From positions 3,472,001-3,536,000 of the forward strand of contig NZ_JBEWSZ010000001.1 in assembly GCF_040537815.1 (NCBI RefSeq): a DNA stretch of 64,000 bases, in the 5' to 3' direction. A model generated the notes under the pieces. It was not told where the DNA came from. It saw only the letters and a list, made by a program, of their open reading frames with translations, and made no database searches. This DNA is from Mesorhizobium shangrilense. GTDB lineage: Bacteria > Pseudomonadota > Alphaproteobacteria > Rhizobiales > Rhizobiaceae. Shown in pieces: positions 36,965-46,205 of this stretch. The first letter of the stretch is position 1. Every line of letters starts with the position of its first letter. A program made the position numbers and the translations under genes.

Positions 36965-37399
36965 TTAAGGGCTGGGCGGCGGCACCTGGACCGTACCCTG
37001 ATTGTCGCCTGTCACGGAATTGCCCATCCCGTTTCCGGAATTACCGTTGCCGTTGTTGTTGCCGACATCCAGGTTGCCGTTGTCGTTTCCGGAATTGTCA
37101 TTGCCATTGCCATTGCCGACACCGAAGTTACCGTTGTCGTTTCCGGAATTGCCATTGCCATTGCCGTTGCCGACATCGAAGTTGCCGTTGCCGTTTCCGG
37201 AATTGTCATTGCCATTGCCGTTGCCGACATTGCCGTTGCCGTTGTCGTTTCCGGAATTTCCATTGCCGTTGCCGTTGCCGACATTACCGTTGCCGTTTCC
37301 ATTGCCGCTGCCGGCCATGGAAACGGTACTGGAAGAAGCTACGGCCAAGGCGGCAGCAAGCAGCAGCGAAACGATGGAAGCTGATGCGCGATTGGCCAT
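36965..37399 (-). CDS. Secreted Asn-Gly repeat protein, 18-residue period
   Basis: The ATG at 37399 follows GAGGCGGAC; a TTG four codons earlier is part of that site. The product has 144 residues. A signal peptide (IVSLLLAAALAVASSSTVSMA) is followed by about 100 residues made almost only of N and G with S, D, V, F. The repeat alternates two 9-residue units such as GNGNDNSGN and DNGNLDVGN. TTTCCGGAATT recurs every 54 bp, at 37032, 37086, 37140, 37194 and 37248. The tail is QGTVQVPPPSP. No named domain is recognised. The start lies 8 bp after the stop of the upstream repeat gene, suggesting coupled translation. Confidence 0.75.
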   Translation of the reverse strand: MANRASASIVSLLLAAALAVASSSTVSMAGSGNGNGNGNVGNGNGNGNSGNDNGNGNVGNGNGNDNSGNGNGNFDVGNGNGNGNSGNDNGNFGVGNGNGNDNSGNDNGNLDVGNNNGNGNSGNGMGNSVTGDNQGTVQVPPPSP

Positions 37400-37407
37400 C
37401 GTCCGCC

Positions 37408-38145
<738 letters not shown>

Positions 38146-38318
38146 GACGGTCTCCTTGAGCTTTGTTCGAAGAGATCTGTTCGAAACACCAGATTCGAAC
38201 AGATTTGAGAGAGCGACGACCGGGATCCCTGGCGGGGCGATTGGGGGAGCGCCCTATGGAGTCGCCGGGGGTGAGGGCGAAACTGCAGGAATCCCGATCC
38301 TCAACGGAATGCTAACGG

Positions 38319-38735
38319 TCAATGATTGAAGTTGCCGCCGCCATTACCGTTGAACCCGCCCCAGTTACCGTTACCGTTCACGTTGCCGTTCCCGATACCA
38401 AAGTTGCCGTTGCCGTTCGCGTTGCCGTTCACGAAGCCGTGGTTACCGTTGCCGTTCACGTTGCCGTTGCCGATACCAAGGTTGCCGTTGCCGTTCAGGT
38501 TGCCGTTCACGGCGCCATGATTGCCGTTGCCGTTCACGTTGCCGTTGCCGATACCGAAGTTGCCGTTACCATTTCCATTGCCGTTGAAGGCGCCGGTATT
38601 GCCGTTGCCGTTCAAGTTGCCGTTGCCGATACCGACGTTGCCATTACCGTTGCCATTGCCACTTCCAACAGAAAAAGCGCCGGCATATTGAGTAAAAGCA
38701 GCCAACATTGCCGCGGCGAGAATGATCTTTCTCAT
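38319..38735 (-). CDS. Secreted Asn-Gly repeat protein, exact 78-bp DNA period
   Basis: The 138-residue product starts behind AGAGGATACGGAT. A signal peptide (MRKIILAAAMLAAFTQYAGA) is followed by four copies of a 26-residue unit made of a 14-residue part (GNGNVNGNGNHGAV) and a 12-residue part (NGNLNGNGNLGI). GATACC recurs exactly every 78 bp at 38394, 38472, 38550 and 38628. Single hydrophobic residues (V, L, F, W, I) interrupt the N-G run at fixed places, as would suit a stacked beta structure. It ends GGGNFNH. It is first of the three repeat genes, 173 bp before the next, and probably has its own promoter in the 339-bp region behind it. Confidence 0.75.
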   Translation of the reverse strand: MRKIILAAAMLAAFTQYAGAFSVGSGNGNGNGNVGIGNGNLNGNGNTGAFNGNGNGNGNFGIGNGNVNGNGNHGAVNGNLNGNGNLGIGNGNVNGNGNHGFVNGNANGNGNFGIGNGNVNGNGNWGGFNGNGGGNFNH

Positions 38736-39074
38736 ATCCGTATCCTCTTTTTGAGATGTGAGTACTTGTTACTGTTGCCAACAACCACTCTCAAATGGCC
38801 AAGTTGACGGTCTCATCATCTCGTCGATGCGAAACGTAAACAATTGGAATTCACCCATGCGGCGAGTCAGGTTTTAAGCTGGCGGTACTCTTCGGTTTAT
38901 CCGCCTGCCCTGCGGGAAAAACCCGACAGACACGCCGGGGAAAAAGGTGTATTAATTCAGCTGGCGCTTGGGGACGTTCTTGCTAGGGGTAGCCCACATT
39001 CCAGCCAATCCGCGGGCAAAACTCACGCTTCACGACCCTTGATAGGTAGTCGCCGCCCATAGTCAGAGGCTCTC
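38736..39074. other. 339-bp divergent promoter region
   Basis: No gene is supported here. It must contain the leftward promoter of the first Asn-Gly repeat gene and the rightward promoter of the sensor kinase gene. The part near 38740-38860 is AT-rich. I see no strong palindrome. Confidence 0.45.
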
Positions 39075-40421
39075 ATGGACCTTGACATGCCGCCGGTAAA
39101 AACAACGACTAGCCGTGACTGGCTGGGGCTGCACAAGCAGATTGCAGGCGCCACGCTGCTGATTGGCGTATCCGCGCTTATATGCAACTTCGCCTGGGCA
39201 ACCGTGTTGGCGCACCACTCACGACACTATGGCGCCGTGGAGTTGCTGCTGATCGTCGGTATCGTGCTGATCATGGCGCTCGCGATCGCGTTGATGCGGT
39301 CGGCAAGCCGCATGGCCGGTGTCGAACGCGACTGGGCCCGCGCCAGCCAGGATTTTCAGGGCAGCCAGGCCCGCCTGCAGGCAGTGGTCAAGTACATGCC
39401 CGTCGGCGTCGTGGTGGTCGAAGCTCCCAGTGGCAGCCTGATCCTTGCCAACGACCAGCATGAACGACTGCTCAAGTACACTCTGACCTCCGGCGTCAAC
39501 CTCTGGGAACAGAGTGGACAAAAGGGATATCACGCCGACGGGCGGCCTTATGAGCACGACGACTGGCCGATCACCCGGGCCATCCGCGATGGCGAGGTGG
39601 TTCTCGATGAGGAGATCTGGGTCAAGCGCGGAGATGGGACCAAGGCTTGCCTTTCCATCAATTCGGCACCTGTTTTCGACGCCTCGGGAGCCATATCGGC
39701 CGCGGTGATGGCCTTTACCGATGTCACGGAACGCAAGGAGATGGCCGAGGAGCGCGCGATGCTTGCGCGCCGGCTTGTCAACGCACAGGAAGATGAGCGG
39801 CTGCGCGTCGCCCGCGAACTTCACGACGAGATGGGGCAGGACCTCACCGCGTTGTCATTAGGACTGAAAACCCTGGAGGACGTGGTCGAGCTGCCGGACC
39901 TCAAGCAATCGTTTGCCGGAATCCGGAAGATCGTCGAGCATATGAGCATCCAGGTGCACCACACCGCGGCAACGCTGCGGCCGACGCTGCTCAGCGACCT
40001 TGGCCTGCGGCAGGCCGTTGAAGACATGGTCGCGACCTGGGCCGAGCGCCTGAGCGTTTCAGCGGACGCGCATCTGGAGGCCCTGGCCGATCCACTGGAC
40101 GACGAGGGCTCGGTGACGATCTACCGGGTGGTGCAGGAAGCGCTGACCAATGTCGCCAAGCACTCCGAAGCGAGCTGGATCAGCGTCACCGCGCAACATG
40201 CCGACGGCCAGTTGAGAATCGTCGTCGAGGATGACGGCAAGGGATTCGATCCCGAGGTCATCAACGAAACACGGTCCAGATGCTTTGGACTTTCAGGCAT
40301 GCGCGAAAGGCTGGCCCTGGTTGGCGGATATTTCGCGGTGGAGAGCGCACCTGGGCAGGGAACAACCATCTACGCATCTCTACCAGCGGCGACACGACAA
40401 GCCGAGGTGAGCGTACAATGA
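39075..40421 (+). CDS. PAS-containing sensor histidine kinase (NarX/DegS-like HisKA_3)
   Basis: The 448-residue protein has two membrane helices near residues 18-45 and 53-75 with almost no periplasmic loop, so it probably senses from the membrane or cytoplasm. A PAS domain follows (about 100-215, VKYMPVGVVVVEAPSGSLI) with a C-terminal TDVTERKEM. HisKA_3 carries H250 in RELHDEMGQDLTALSLGL, and the ATPase domain has VVEDDGKGFDP and FGLSGMRERLALVGG. Its gene overlaps the next regulator by 4 bp (ATGA), so the two form a pair. Signal unknown. Confidence 0.9.
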   Translation: MDLDMPPVKTTTSRDWLGLHKQIAGATLLIGVSALICNFAWATVLAHHSRHYGAVELLLIVGIVLIMALAIALMRSASRMAGVERDWARASQDFQGSQARLQAVVKYMPVGVVVVEAPSGSLILANDQHERLLKYTLTSGVNLWEQSGQKGYHADGRPYEHDDWPITRAIRDGEVVLDEEIWVKRGDGTKACLSINSAPVFDASGAISAAVMAFTDVTERKEMAEERAMLARRLVNAQEDERLRVARELHDEMGQDLTALSLGLKTLEDVVELPDLKQSFAGIRKIVEHMSIQVHHTAATLRPTLLSDLGLRQAVEDMVATWAERLSVSADAHLEALADPLDDEGSVTIYRVVQEALTNVAKHSEASWISVTAQHADGQLRIVVEDDGKGFDPEVINETRSRCFGLSGMRERLALVGGYFAVESAPGQGTTIYASLPAATRQAEVSVQ

Positions 40422-41077
40422 CCCAAACCCAATGGACTTCCCGCCGCAGAGTGTTTCTTGTCGACGACCATCCGGTCGTGCTGTCGGGCATCCGGGCCAT
40501 GGTCGAGGCGCAGGCCGATCTGCAGGTCGCCGGTACGGCGGGCGACGTGGAGAGCGCGCTGATCGGCCTCGCGGAAACATTGCCGGATATCGTCGTCGTC
40601 GACGTTTCGCTGCCAGGTGCCAGCGGGATTGTGCTGGTCGACCGGATGCGGACACTCTTTCCGCAGATCGCCGCACTCGCCCTGACATTGCACGAAGAGG
40701 CCGCCTATGTGCGCCAGTTGCTCCAGGCCGGAGCACGTGGCTTCATTCTCAAGCGCTCGGCGGCCGAGGAACTGATCCACGCGATCCGGTCTGTCCTGGC
40801 CGGAGGGCTTTACATCGATCCCGGTGTGGCCGCCAAGATTCTGTCTGAACCTCGGTCCTCTGCCACCAACCCCGACCCGCTGAGCGAACGCGAAGTCATG
40901 GTTGTCAAGCTGGTCGCCAAGGGCTTCAGCAACAAGGAAATTTCGGGACAGTTGTCCCTGAGCGTGAAGACCGTCGAGACGTATCGCGCGAGGGCAACTG
41001 AAAAGCTTGGGCTGAGAACCCGCGCGGCGCTTGTTCGCTATGCGACAATCGAAGGTTGGATGACGCACGATTCGTAA
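40418..41077 (+). CDS. NarL/FixJ-type response regulator, partner of the preceding kinase
   Basis: The ATG at 40418 is inside the kinase stop overlap, and longer frames are ruled out by that. The product has 219 residues. The receiver has VFLVDDHPVVLSG, D62 in VVDVSLPGASG, and FILKRSA with the conserved lysine. The LuxR helix-turn-helix near 155-205 reads SNKEISGQLSLSVKTVETYRAR. It is the output of the adjacent PAS kinase. The nearest divergent targets would be the Asn-Gly repeat genes, but no binding site was identified. Confidence 0.9.
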   Translation: MTQTQWTSRRRVFLVDDHPVVLSGIRAMVEAQADLQVAGTAGDVESALIGLAETLPDIVVVDVSLPGASGIVLVDRMRTLFPQIAALALTLHEEAAYVRQLLQAGARGFILKRSAAEELIHAIRSVLAGGLYIDPGVAAKILSEPRSSATNPDPLSEREVMVVKLVAKGFSNKEISGQLSLSVKTVETYRARATEKLGLRTRAALVRYATIEGWMTHDS

Positions 41078-41200
41078 TCCGAGGCGATCACGTTCGCTCG
41101 CGGCGGCACTGGCAAGCCGGCGGCCTCGATGGAACCCGCAAGCTTATCTGTTTTCTAACCAATTGGCGCTATTCCCGTTCGCAAAGCGGGAGCAAGGCCC

Positions 41201-42229
41201 TTGGTGGAGATCGAGAAAGTCGCCGCGCGGCACGCTGTCATGCTGTCGGTTGTCGTCCCGTGCTACAATGAGCTGGATGGCGTGGCTGAACTTTACCGCC
41301 GCGTTACGGCTGCATGCCTGGAACACGGCTCCTCCTACGAGATCGTCCTTGTCATAGACGGCGCGACCGACGGCACGCGCGAAGCCGTTTTCCGGCTGGC
41401 CGAAACGGACGACCATGTGGTCGCCATAGACCTTGCCCGCAACTACGGCCACCAGATCGCCTTGAGTGCCGGCCTGGAATTCTGCCGCGGTCAGCGGATC
41501 CTCATTCTCGATGCCGATCTTCAGGATCCGCCCGAATTGCTCGGGGCCATGATGACGAAGATGAATGAAGGCTTCGATGTCGTCTATGGCCAGAGACTGA
41601 AGCGCGACGGCGAAAGCTGGTTCAAGCTAGCCTCCGCCTCAATGTTCTACCGCCTGCTGCGACGAATGGTCGACGTTGAGATCGCGCCGAATTCTGGCGA
41701 TTTCCGGCTGATGAGCCGGCGCGCGCTCGACCACCTCAACGCAATGCCCGAACGTTACCGGTTCATCCGGGGCATGGTGAGCTGGATCGGATTGAAGCAG
41801 GTCGCTTTCCCCTATGAGAGGCACAGGCGCTTCGCGGGGACCACCCACTATCCATTGAAGAAGATGATCCTCCTGGCCGTGGACGCGATGACTAGCTTCT
41901 CCGTGGCACCGCTGCGGTTTGCCTCGCTCCTGGGGATGATGTTCGGCCTGCTCGGGCTGGTCGTGCTCGGCTATACGTTGTTCGAATGGTCCGTCGGAAA
42001 CGTCTTGCCTGGCTGGACAAGCCTTGCGGCGATCATGCTGATACTCGGCAGCGTCCAGCTTATGGTTCTTGGAATCTTCGGCGAGTATCTGGGACGCATG
42101 TACATGGAGACGAAGCGGCGGCCGCTCTACTTCGTCAACGAGATCGTTGCACGCAGCCAAGCAACCGAGAACACGGAGTTGCCGGTCCATCGCCTGCAGG
42201 AGATAGCAAAGAGGGCCGCGCGTGCTTGA
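41201..42229 (+). CDS. Family 2 glycosyltransferase (GtrB/dolichol-phosphate-mannose synthase-like)
   Basis: The frame opens with TTG 41201, GTG 41204 and, 13 codons later, ATG 41240, so the N-terminus is uncertain; the longest form has 342 residues. The GT-A domain has SVVVPCYNELDGV, ILILDADLQDPPELL with the nucleotide-sugar and metal aspartates, and the acceptor block NSGDFRLMSRRAL. Two C-terminal membrane helices lie near 235-300. Such enzymes move a sugar onto a polyprenyl-phosphate carrier. It starts a four-gene cluster and overlaps the methyltransferase gene by 8 bp. Confidence 0.88.
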   Translation: MVEIEKVAARHAVMLSVVVPCYNELDGVAELYRRVTAACLEHGSSYEIVLVIDGATDGTREAVFRLAETDDHVVAIDLARNYGHQIALSAGLEFCRGQRILILDADLQDPPELLGAMMTKMNEGFDVVYGQRLKRDGESWFKLASASMFYRLLRRMVDVEIAPNSGDFRLMSRRALDHLNAMPERYRFIRGMVSWIGLKQVAFPYERHRRFAGTTHYPLKKMILLAVDAMTSFSVAPLRFASLLGMMFGLLGLVVLGYTLFEWSVGNVLPGWTSLAAIMLILGSVQLMVLGIFGEYLGRMYMETKRRPLYFVNEIVARSQATENTELPVHRLQEIAKRAARA

Positions 42230-42923
42230 GGCGGAGTTCGACCAGTTTGCGCGGGAATATCAGGAACAGCATGCCGCGAGCATAAGGCTGAGCGGCGAAA
42301 CGCCTGACTTCTTCGCGAAATACAAGATCGACGACGTTGCCGCGACACTGGGGCGGGCGGGTGTCAGGCCGCGACGGATACTCGACTTCGGCGCCGGCGT
42401 CGGCAATTCGCTGGGCCATATGCGCAACTCGTTTCCCGACAGCGAGATCACCCTGCTCGATCCTTCGCGGGAATCACTCGACATCGCCCGCAAGCGCTTT
42501 CCCGGCCAAGCCGCATTCACGCATTTCGACGGCGAGACAATTCCGTTTGCCGACGGCAGCTTCGACCTGGCGTTCGCGGCTTGCGTCTTTCATCACATTC
42601 CCGAGGCGTTCCAGGTCGGACTGCTCGCCGAGATCGGCAGGGTGCTGGCCGATGGCGGCAGCTTCTTTCTGTTCGAGCACAATCCGTGGAATCCGCTGAC
42701 CACGCACGCCGTAAGAAATTGCGCCTTCGACGAGAACGCGGTTCTGATCAGCTCACGCGAGATGCGCGGACGCTTGGAGGCGGCGGGCCTTGCCAAAACG
42801 CGCATCAACTACCGGATCTTCTTTCCTCGGCTGCTTGCGCGACTGAGGCCGTTCGAGCGTTTCCTCACCAAGATACCTGTCGGAGCCCAATATTTTGCGC
42901 ATGTGGTCAAGCCTGCCGTTTGA
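42222..42923 (+). CDS. SAM-dependent methyltransferase
   Basis: The 233-residue protein starts at GTG 42222, inside the end of the glycosyltransferase gene. Motif I is ILDFGAGVGNSLGHM around residues 48-62, motif II LLDPSRESL follows, and FDLAFAACVFHHIP lies around residue 112. This is a class I Rossmann methyltransferase of the type-11 group. In this context it may methylate a sugar or lipid carrier of a surface glycan. No substrate can be named. Confidence 0.82.
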   Translation: MLEAEFDQFAREYQEQHAASIRLSGETPDFFAKYKIDDVAATLGRAGVRPRRILDFGAGVGNSLGHMRNSFPDSEITLLDPSRESLDIARKRFPGQAAFTHFDGETIPFADGSFDLAFAACVFHHIPEAFQVGLLAEIGRVLADGGSFFLFEHNPWNPLTTHAVRNCAFDENAVLISSREMRGRLEAAGLAKTRINYRIFFPRLLARLRPFERFLTKIPVGAQYFAHVVKPAV

Positions 42924-43377
42924 CTATCCGAGGATGCTGCGCTTTGGCGCTGTCGGTCTCTTGAACACGGCACTGGGATACACGGTCATCTTGGCCGGGC
43001 TTGCGCTGGGTCTTGGCGACATCGTTTCCAATGCCACCGGCTATGCCGCCGGCCTTGTGCTCGGATTCTTCCTCAACCGCCAATGGACCTTCACCAGCGC
43101 CGACGGCTTTCGGCAGGGAACCTCGCTGCGATATGGGATCGTCTTTGTGTCCGCCTACAGCATCAACCTGGCAGTCGTGATCGCCGCCCGTTCAGCAGGC
43201 ATCATCGGGAGTCCGCTGGTTCACCTGGCAGGAATCTGCGTCTATTCAGTTGTCTTCTACCTCGGTTCGTCCCGCTTCGTGTTCGTGGGACCTAGAGGTC
43301 GCGGTGACGACGGCGCCGACCGGAACATCCGGGTGACCGATGGAGCCCGGCAGGCGCCGGCCAGCCGAACGCCTTGA
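42901..43377 (+). CDS. GtrA-like membrane protein
   Basis: A start at ATG 42901 gives 158 residues (a TTG two codons earlier is also possible). Four membrane helices fit PF04138 (GtrA): RFGAVGLLNTALGYTVILAG at the front, GLVLGFFLNRQWTF with the conserved N-R-x-W-T-F, and VFYLGSSRFVF at the end. GtrA proteins flip polyprenyl-phosphate-linked sugars and pair with GtrB-like glycosyltransferases, as here. The gene overlaps the methyltransferase by 23 bp. Confidence 0.85.
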   Translation: MWSSLPFDYPRMLRFGAVGLLNTALGYTVILAGLALGLGDIVSNATGYAAGLVLGFFLNRQWTFTSADGFRQGTSLRYGIVFVSAYSINLAVVIAARSAGIIGSPLVHLAGICVYSVVFYLGSSRFVFVGPRGRGDDGADRNIRVTDGARQAPASRTP

Positions 43378-43412
43378 ACCAGACCGTCATCCGGAAGGTT
43401 GGAGGCAGCCAT

Positions 43413-44894
43413 ATGAACAACGCCCAGGCCAGCATCATGGCAACGACGCACGACCAGCGGGTGAGGTTGGTATTCTGCCTCTTCATCGCCTGCGTCATGG
43501 CATTCGCGCTCGCGGCTTTTGCCGATTCGATCCTGCAGGACCCCGATAGCTGGTGGCAGGTGAAGGTCGGGCTGGATTTCCTGGCAAACCGGACATTTCC
43601 GACCGTCGATCCCTATTCCCACACGTTCGCGGGCGAGCCATGGATCGCCAAGGAATGGCTTGGGCAGGTCCTGCTGGCTCTTGCCTACCGGGCGGGAGGC
43701 TGGAACGGGGTGGTCACGGTGATCATCGCCACGGTGTCCCTGACTGTCTTCCTGATGGGCTGGTTTCTCAGCGCATGGCTGAAGCCGACGCTGGCGGTGG
43801 CGCTGGCCTTTGTCGCGGCATCCATGATCAGCCCGATCTATACGGCGCGGCCCCATGTCTTCACCTTGCCGATCATCGTCATCTGGACGGCGCTGCTCTT
43901 TCGGGCGGCGAGCGAGGAGCGGGCGCCGCCCTGGTGGCTGCTTGTGCTGGTTGCCCTGTGGGCGAACCTGCACGCCACCTTCACCCTGGGCTTCGTCATT
44001 GCCGCCTTCGCCGGCCTCGATCTGCTGGCGCGCGTCGGCCTGTCGAAACCCGCGCTTCTGGCAAGATGGATTGCATTCGGACTGCTTTGCCCGCTGGTCA
44101 GCCTGCTCAACCCGTATGGCATCAAGGCCATTCTGGCCACTCTCAGCGTGGCCTACGGCAATGAGGCAGTGCCGCTGATCCTGGAATGGCGGCCGTTCAA
44201 TGCCGCGGAGCAGGTTCCCCAGGAAATCGCGCTGCTGCTGGTCTTTTTCGGCCTGCTGGTCTCGCGGCTGCAAATTGGCTGGGCCAAGGCGGTGTTCATC
44301 ATCTTCACCCTGCATATGTTCCTCAGCCATATGCGCTTCATGTATCTGTTCTTCCTGCTGGTTCCGCTTGTGCTGGCGGTGGAGGTCGCACTGCAATATC
44401 CTTCGCTTTCGGTTGGGAAATGGATGACGGAAAAACGCGACGGGCTGGAGCGGTTTTTCGCCAGGCGGTTCTATCCGATCTGCGGCGCAGCCATTGTCCT
44501 GGTGACAGCCGCTGCTTCGTTGCTCAACGGCACGCATCAGGTCATGCCAAGCCAGAAGACCTCAGCCAGCGAGGCGCTCGCATTCGCCGAGAGCCACCAT
44601 CTGTCAGGCAATGTGCTCAATTCCTACAATTTCGGCGGAACGCTGATTTTCCACGGGATCAAGAGCTACATCGACGGACGGACGGATCAGTTGTTCCTGG
44701 GGGGATTCACAAAAGCCGACGACGAAACGGGACACAGCGGCGGAAAACCGGCCCTGGAAGCCCAACTGAAGAAATACGCGATAGGCTGGGCGCTGCTGTC
44801 GGCGGACGACAGCCGCCAACCCTTCTTCGACGAATTGGGCTGGAAGCGGGCATATGCTGACAAATACGCCGTGATCTATGTGCCCGACGCCTGA
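43413..44894 (+). CDS. Polytopic membrane protein, possible GT-C-type glycosyltransferase
   Basis: ATG 43413 follows GGAGGCAGCCAT and gives 493 residues; a TTG at 43374 overlapping gtrA is the alternative. About 11 membrane helices are seen. The first periplasmic loop has QDPDSWWQVKVGLDF and HTFAGEPWIAKEWLGQ, acidic and aromatic residues placed as in oligosaccharyl or mannosyl transferases of the GT-C fold. The last 120 residues are soluble (NVLNSYNFGGTLIFHG, SYIDGRTDQLF). The role is inferred from the GtrA/GtrB-like neighbours: transfer of the lipid-linked sugar to a surface polymer. Confidence 0.65.
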   Translation: MNNAQASIMATTHDQRVRLVFCLFIACVMAFALAAFADSILQDPDSWWQVKVGLDFLANRTFPTVDPYSHTFAGEPWIAKEWLGQVLLALAYRAGGWNGVVTVIIATVSLTVFLMGWFLSAWLKPTLAVALAFVAASMISPIYTARPHVFTLPIIVIWTALLFRAASEERAPPWWLLVLVALWANLHATFTLGFVIAAFAGLDLLARVGLSKPALLARWIAFGLLCPLVSLLNPYGIKAILATLSVAYGNEAVPLILEWRPFNAAEQVPQEIALLLVFFGLLVSRLQIGWAKAVFIIFTLHMFLSHMRFMYLFFLLVPLVLAVEVALQYPSLSVGKWMTEKRDGLERFFARRFYPICGAAIVLVTAAASLLNGTHQVMPSQKTSASEALAFAESHHLSGNVLNSYNFGGTLIFHGIKSYIDGRTDQLFLGGFTKADDETGHSGGKPALEAQLKKYAIGWALLSADDSRQPFFDELGWKRAYADKYAVIYVPDA

Positions 44895-44964
44895 TTTTCG
44901 ATGCCGCCGCAAATGCAGCTTTGCGATTGCCCGAAGGCGTGTCGTCATGATAACGAGAGCCCGC

Positions 44965-45038
44965 GCGGGTATGATGTAATGGTAGCCTGTCAGCTTCCCA
45001 AGCTGAACGCGCGGGTTCGATTCCCGCTACCCGCTCCA
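44965..45038 (+). tRNA. tRNA-Gly (CCC)
   Basis: The sequence folds as a cloverleaf: acceptor GCGGGTA (44965-44971) with TACCCGC (45028-45034), anticodon stem TCAGC/GCTGA with loop TTCCCAA, T-arm GCGGGTTCGATTCCCGC, discriminator T and an encoded CCA (45036-45038). The anticodon CCC reads glycine GGG codons. It is a normal single tRNA with no partner. Confidence 0.95.
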
Positions 45039-45484
45039 GCATATGCCACAAGGGTTTGCAGCTGATTTGGCAACCGCCGGAAACGTACCGTTTTACAGGC
45101 GGGCTTACGGAGTCTGCTCTGCAGAGAATCGCAGTCACCGCCGACCGCTTCCCCGATGGCCCGCGCCGCAATGATTGCCGCTGCCGTATCCCACAGGCGC
45201 CGTCAGCTATAGGCTGCTGCGGCGAGCCAGCCTCTCAGGACGATGAAGCTGACGTCCGGCTGATCTTCCGCGGCCACGCCGTGGTTAGTGGAGCATGACG
45301 CGAGCCCGGGTTTGGTGCCCGACCGCCGCTTCTTCGCGGGTCCGCCGGACCTCAGTACGGCCAAACTGCATCATCGATACGTTTGCCGAGACCGCTTCGC
45401 CCTCGAACCGCCCTGCCCGCAGGTCGCACATTGGTCGGCGACCCGATCCGCCATCCGAAGGCGAAAAGTGCCATTGCAACCCGT
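45039..45484. other. 446-bp region after the tRNA without a supported gene
   Basis: Several short frames exist on both strands, but none has a ribosome binding site or a recognisable product. No integrase gene, copy of the tRNA 3' end or insertion-sequence end was found, so there is no direct sign of an integrated element despite the tRNA. Confidence 0.4.
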
Positions 45485-45895
45485 TCACACCTCGGCGCAT
45501 GTGGGAAGGTGCTTTGCTACCTCGTCGGCTCCCATCCGCATTATGGTGTGCGACAGGCCGCCGTGCTCCTTGATCCACTGCCGCACCCAATCGGGGTACT
45601 GCGAGAACAGGTAATTGGCCGCGACCAGGTTCTCCTGAGCGCCGACGCCGTACGGCAGATGGAAGCCGAAGGATGTGCGTGGGGTAACGCAAAGCTGCTC
45701 GACGGGCAGGGACAGGTAGAGCGTGCAGGCACTGTCGCACGCCCCGTCAAAGCGCACCGGCTCGTCGGCGGCGCGCAGTTCGGCGACACGCAAAGCGAAG
45801 TTCACGATCCGGCCACCGGGATTGCCGCGCACCGTCTCCGCGTTCGCGGGCAGCGCCATCAGGGAGGCGGCGAAGAACCCAATCGCCCTGGTCAT
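45485..45895 (-). CDS. Exported COG3904-like protein (ClpP-fold relative)
   Basis: ATG 45895 is chosen because it gives a good signal peptide (MTRAIGFFAASLMALPANA); upstream ATGs at 45937 and 46000 lengthen it without signal logic. The product has 136 residues. The mature part has RFDGACDSACTLYLSLP, in which SAC matches the place of the nucleophile in ClpP-like periplasmic proteins (COG3904), followed by TSFGFHLPYG with a histidine. The family has no established function. It is isolated between the tRNA region and gbpR. Confidence 0.6.
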   Translation of the reverse strand: MTRAIGFFAASLMALPANAETVRGNPGGRIVNFALRVAELRAADEPVRFDGACDSACTLYLSLPVEQLCVTPRTSFGFHLPYGVGAQENLVAANYLFSQYPDWVRQWIKEHGGLSHTIMRMGADEVAKHLPTCAEV

Positions 45896-46205
45896 CAATG
45901 TCAATCCGCCCCATGCGGTCGTCTGATCTGTACTCATCTCGTGGTCTCGCATTCGTCTTGCGACGCCAACGCCAGCATCAAGGTGGTTAACACAAGGCAA
46001 CGCTAATCAACCTTTTGATCGGCCTGTTACACCAGCGCGAGCTCAGTTACCGCCACCTGCTCCAGTCTGTGGCGCAGAGGGCATCGCCGTCCGATCCGTT
46101 GTCCGTTTTGGGAAGCGTTGAAGGACTACATTGGCAGGTGGAGCCTACGCCGCCATCCGCTTGGCCTGCCATAATCCCCTTCACGCAAGGATGAGTTCCC
46201 GACCG
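45896..46205. other. 310-bp region without a supported gene
   Basis: It lies between the start of the COG3904-like gene and the end of gbpR. Frames here are continuations of neighbouring reading frames without ribosome binding sites. I see no repeat, terminator or RNA gene. Confidence 0.35.

Noticed and set aside
43257-44537. A 426-codon leftward frame rich in His, Gln, Arg
   Set aside because: It is antisense to the membrane-protein gene; composition is that of a reverse-frame artefact.
44965-45484. Integrated element at the tRNA-Gly gene
   Set aside because: No integrase, no second copy of the tRNA 3' end and no mobile-element genes were found in the window.
45285-45740. A 151-codon leftward frame
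   Set aside because: Its first half is a shadow of the COG3904-like gene; the second half has no ribosome binding site and is rich in Arg, as in reverse-frame artefacts.
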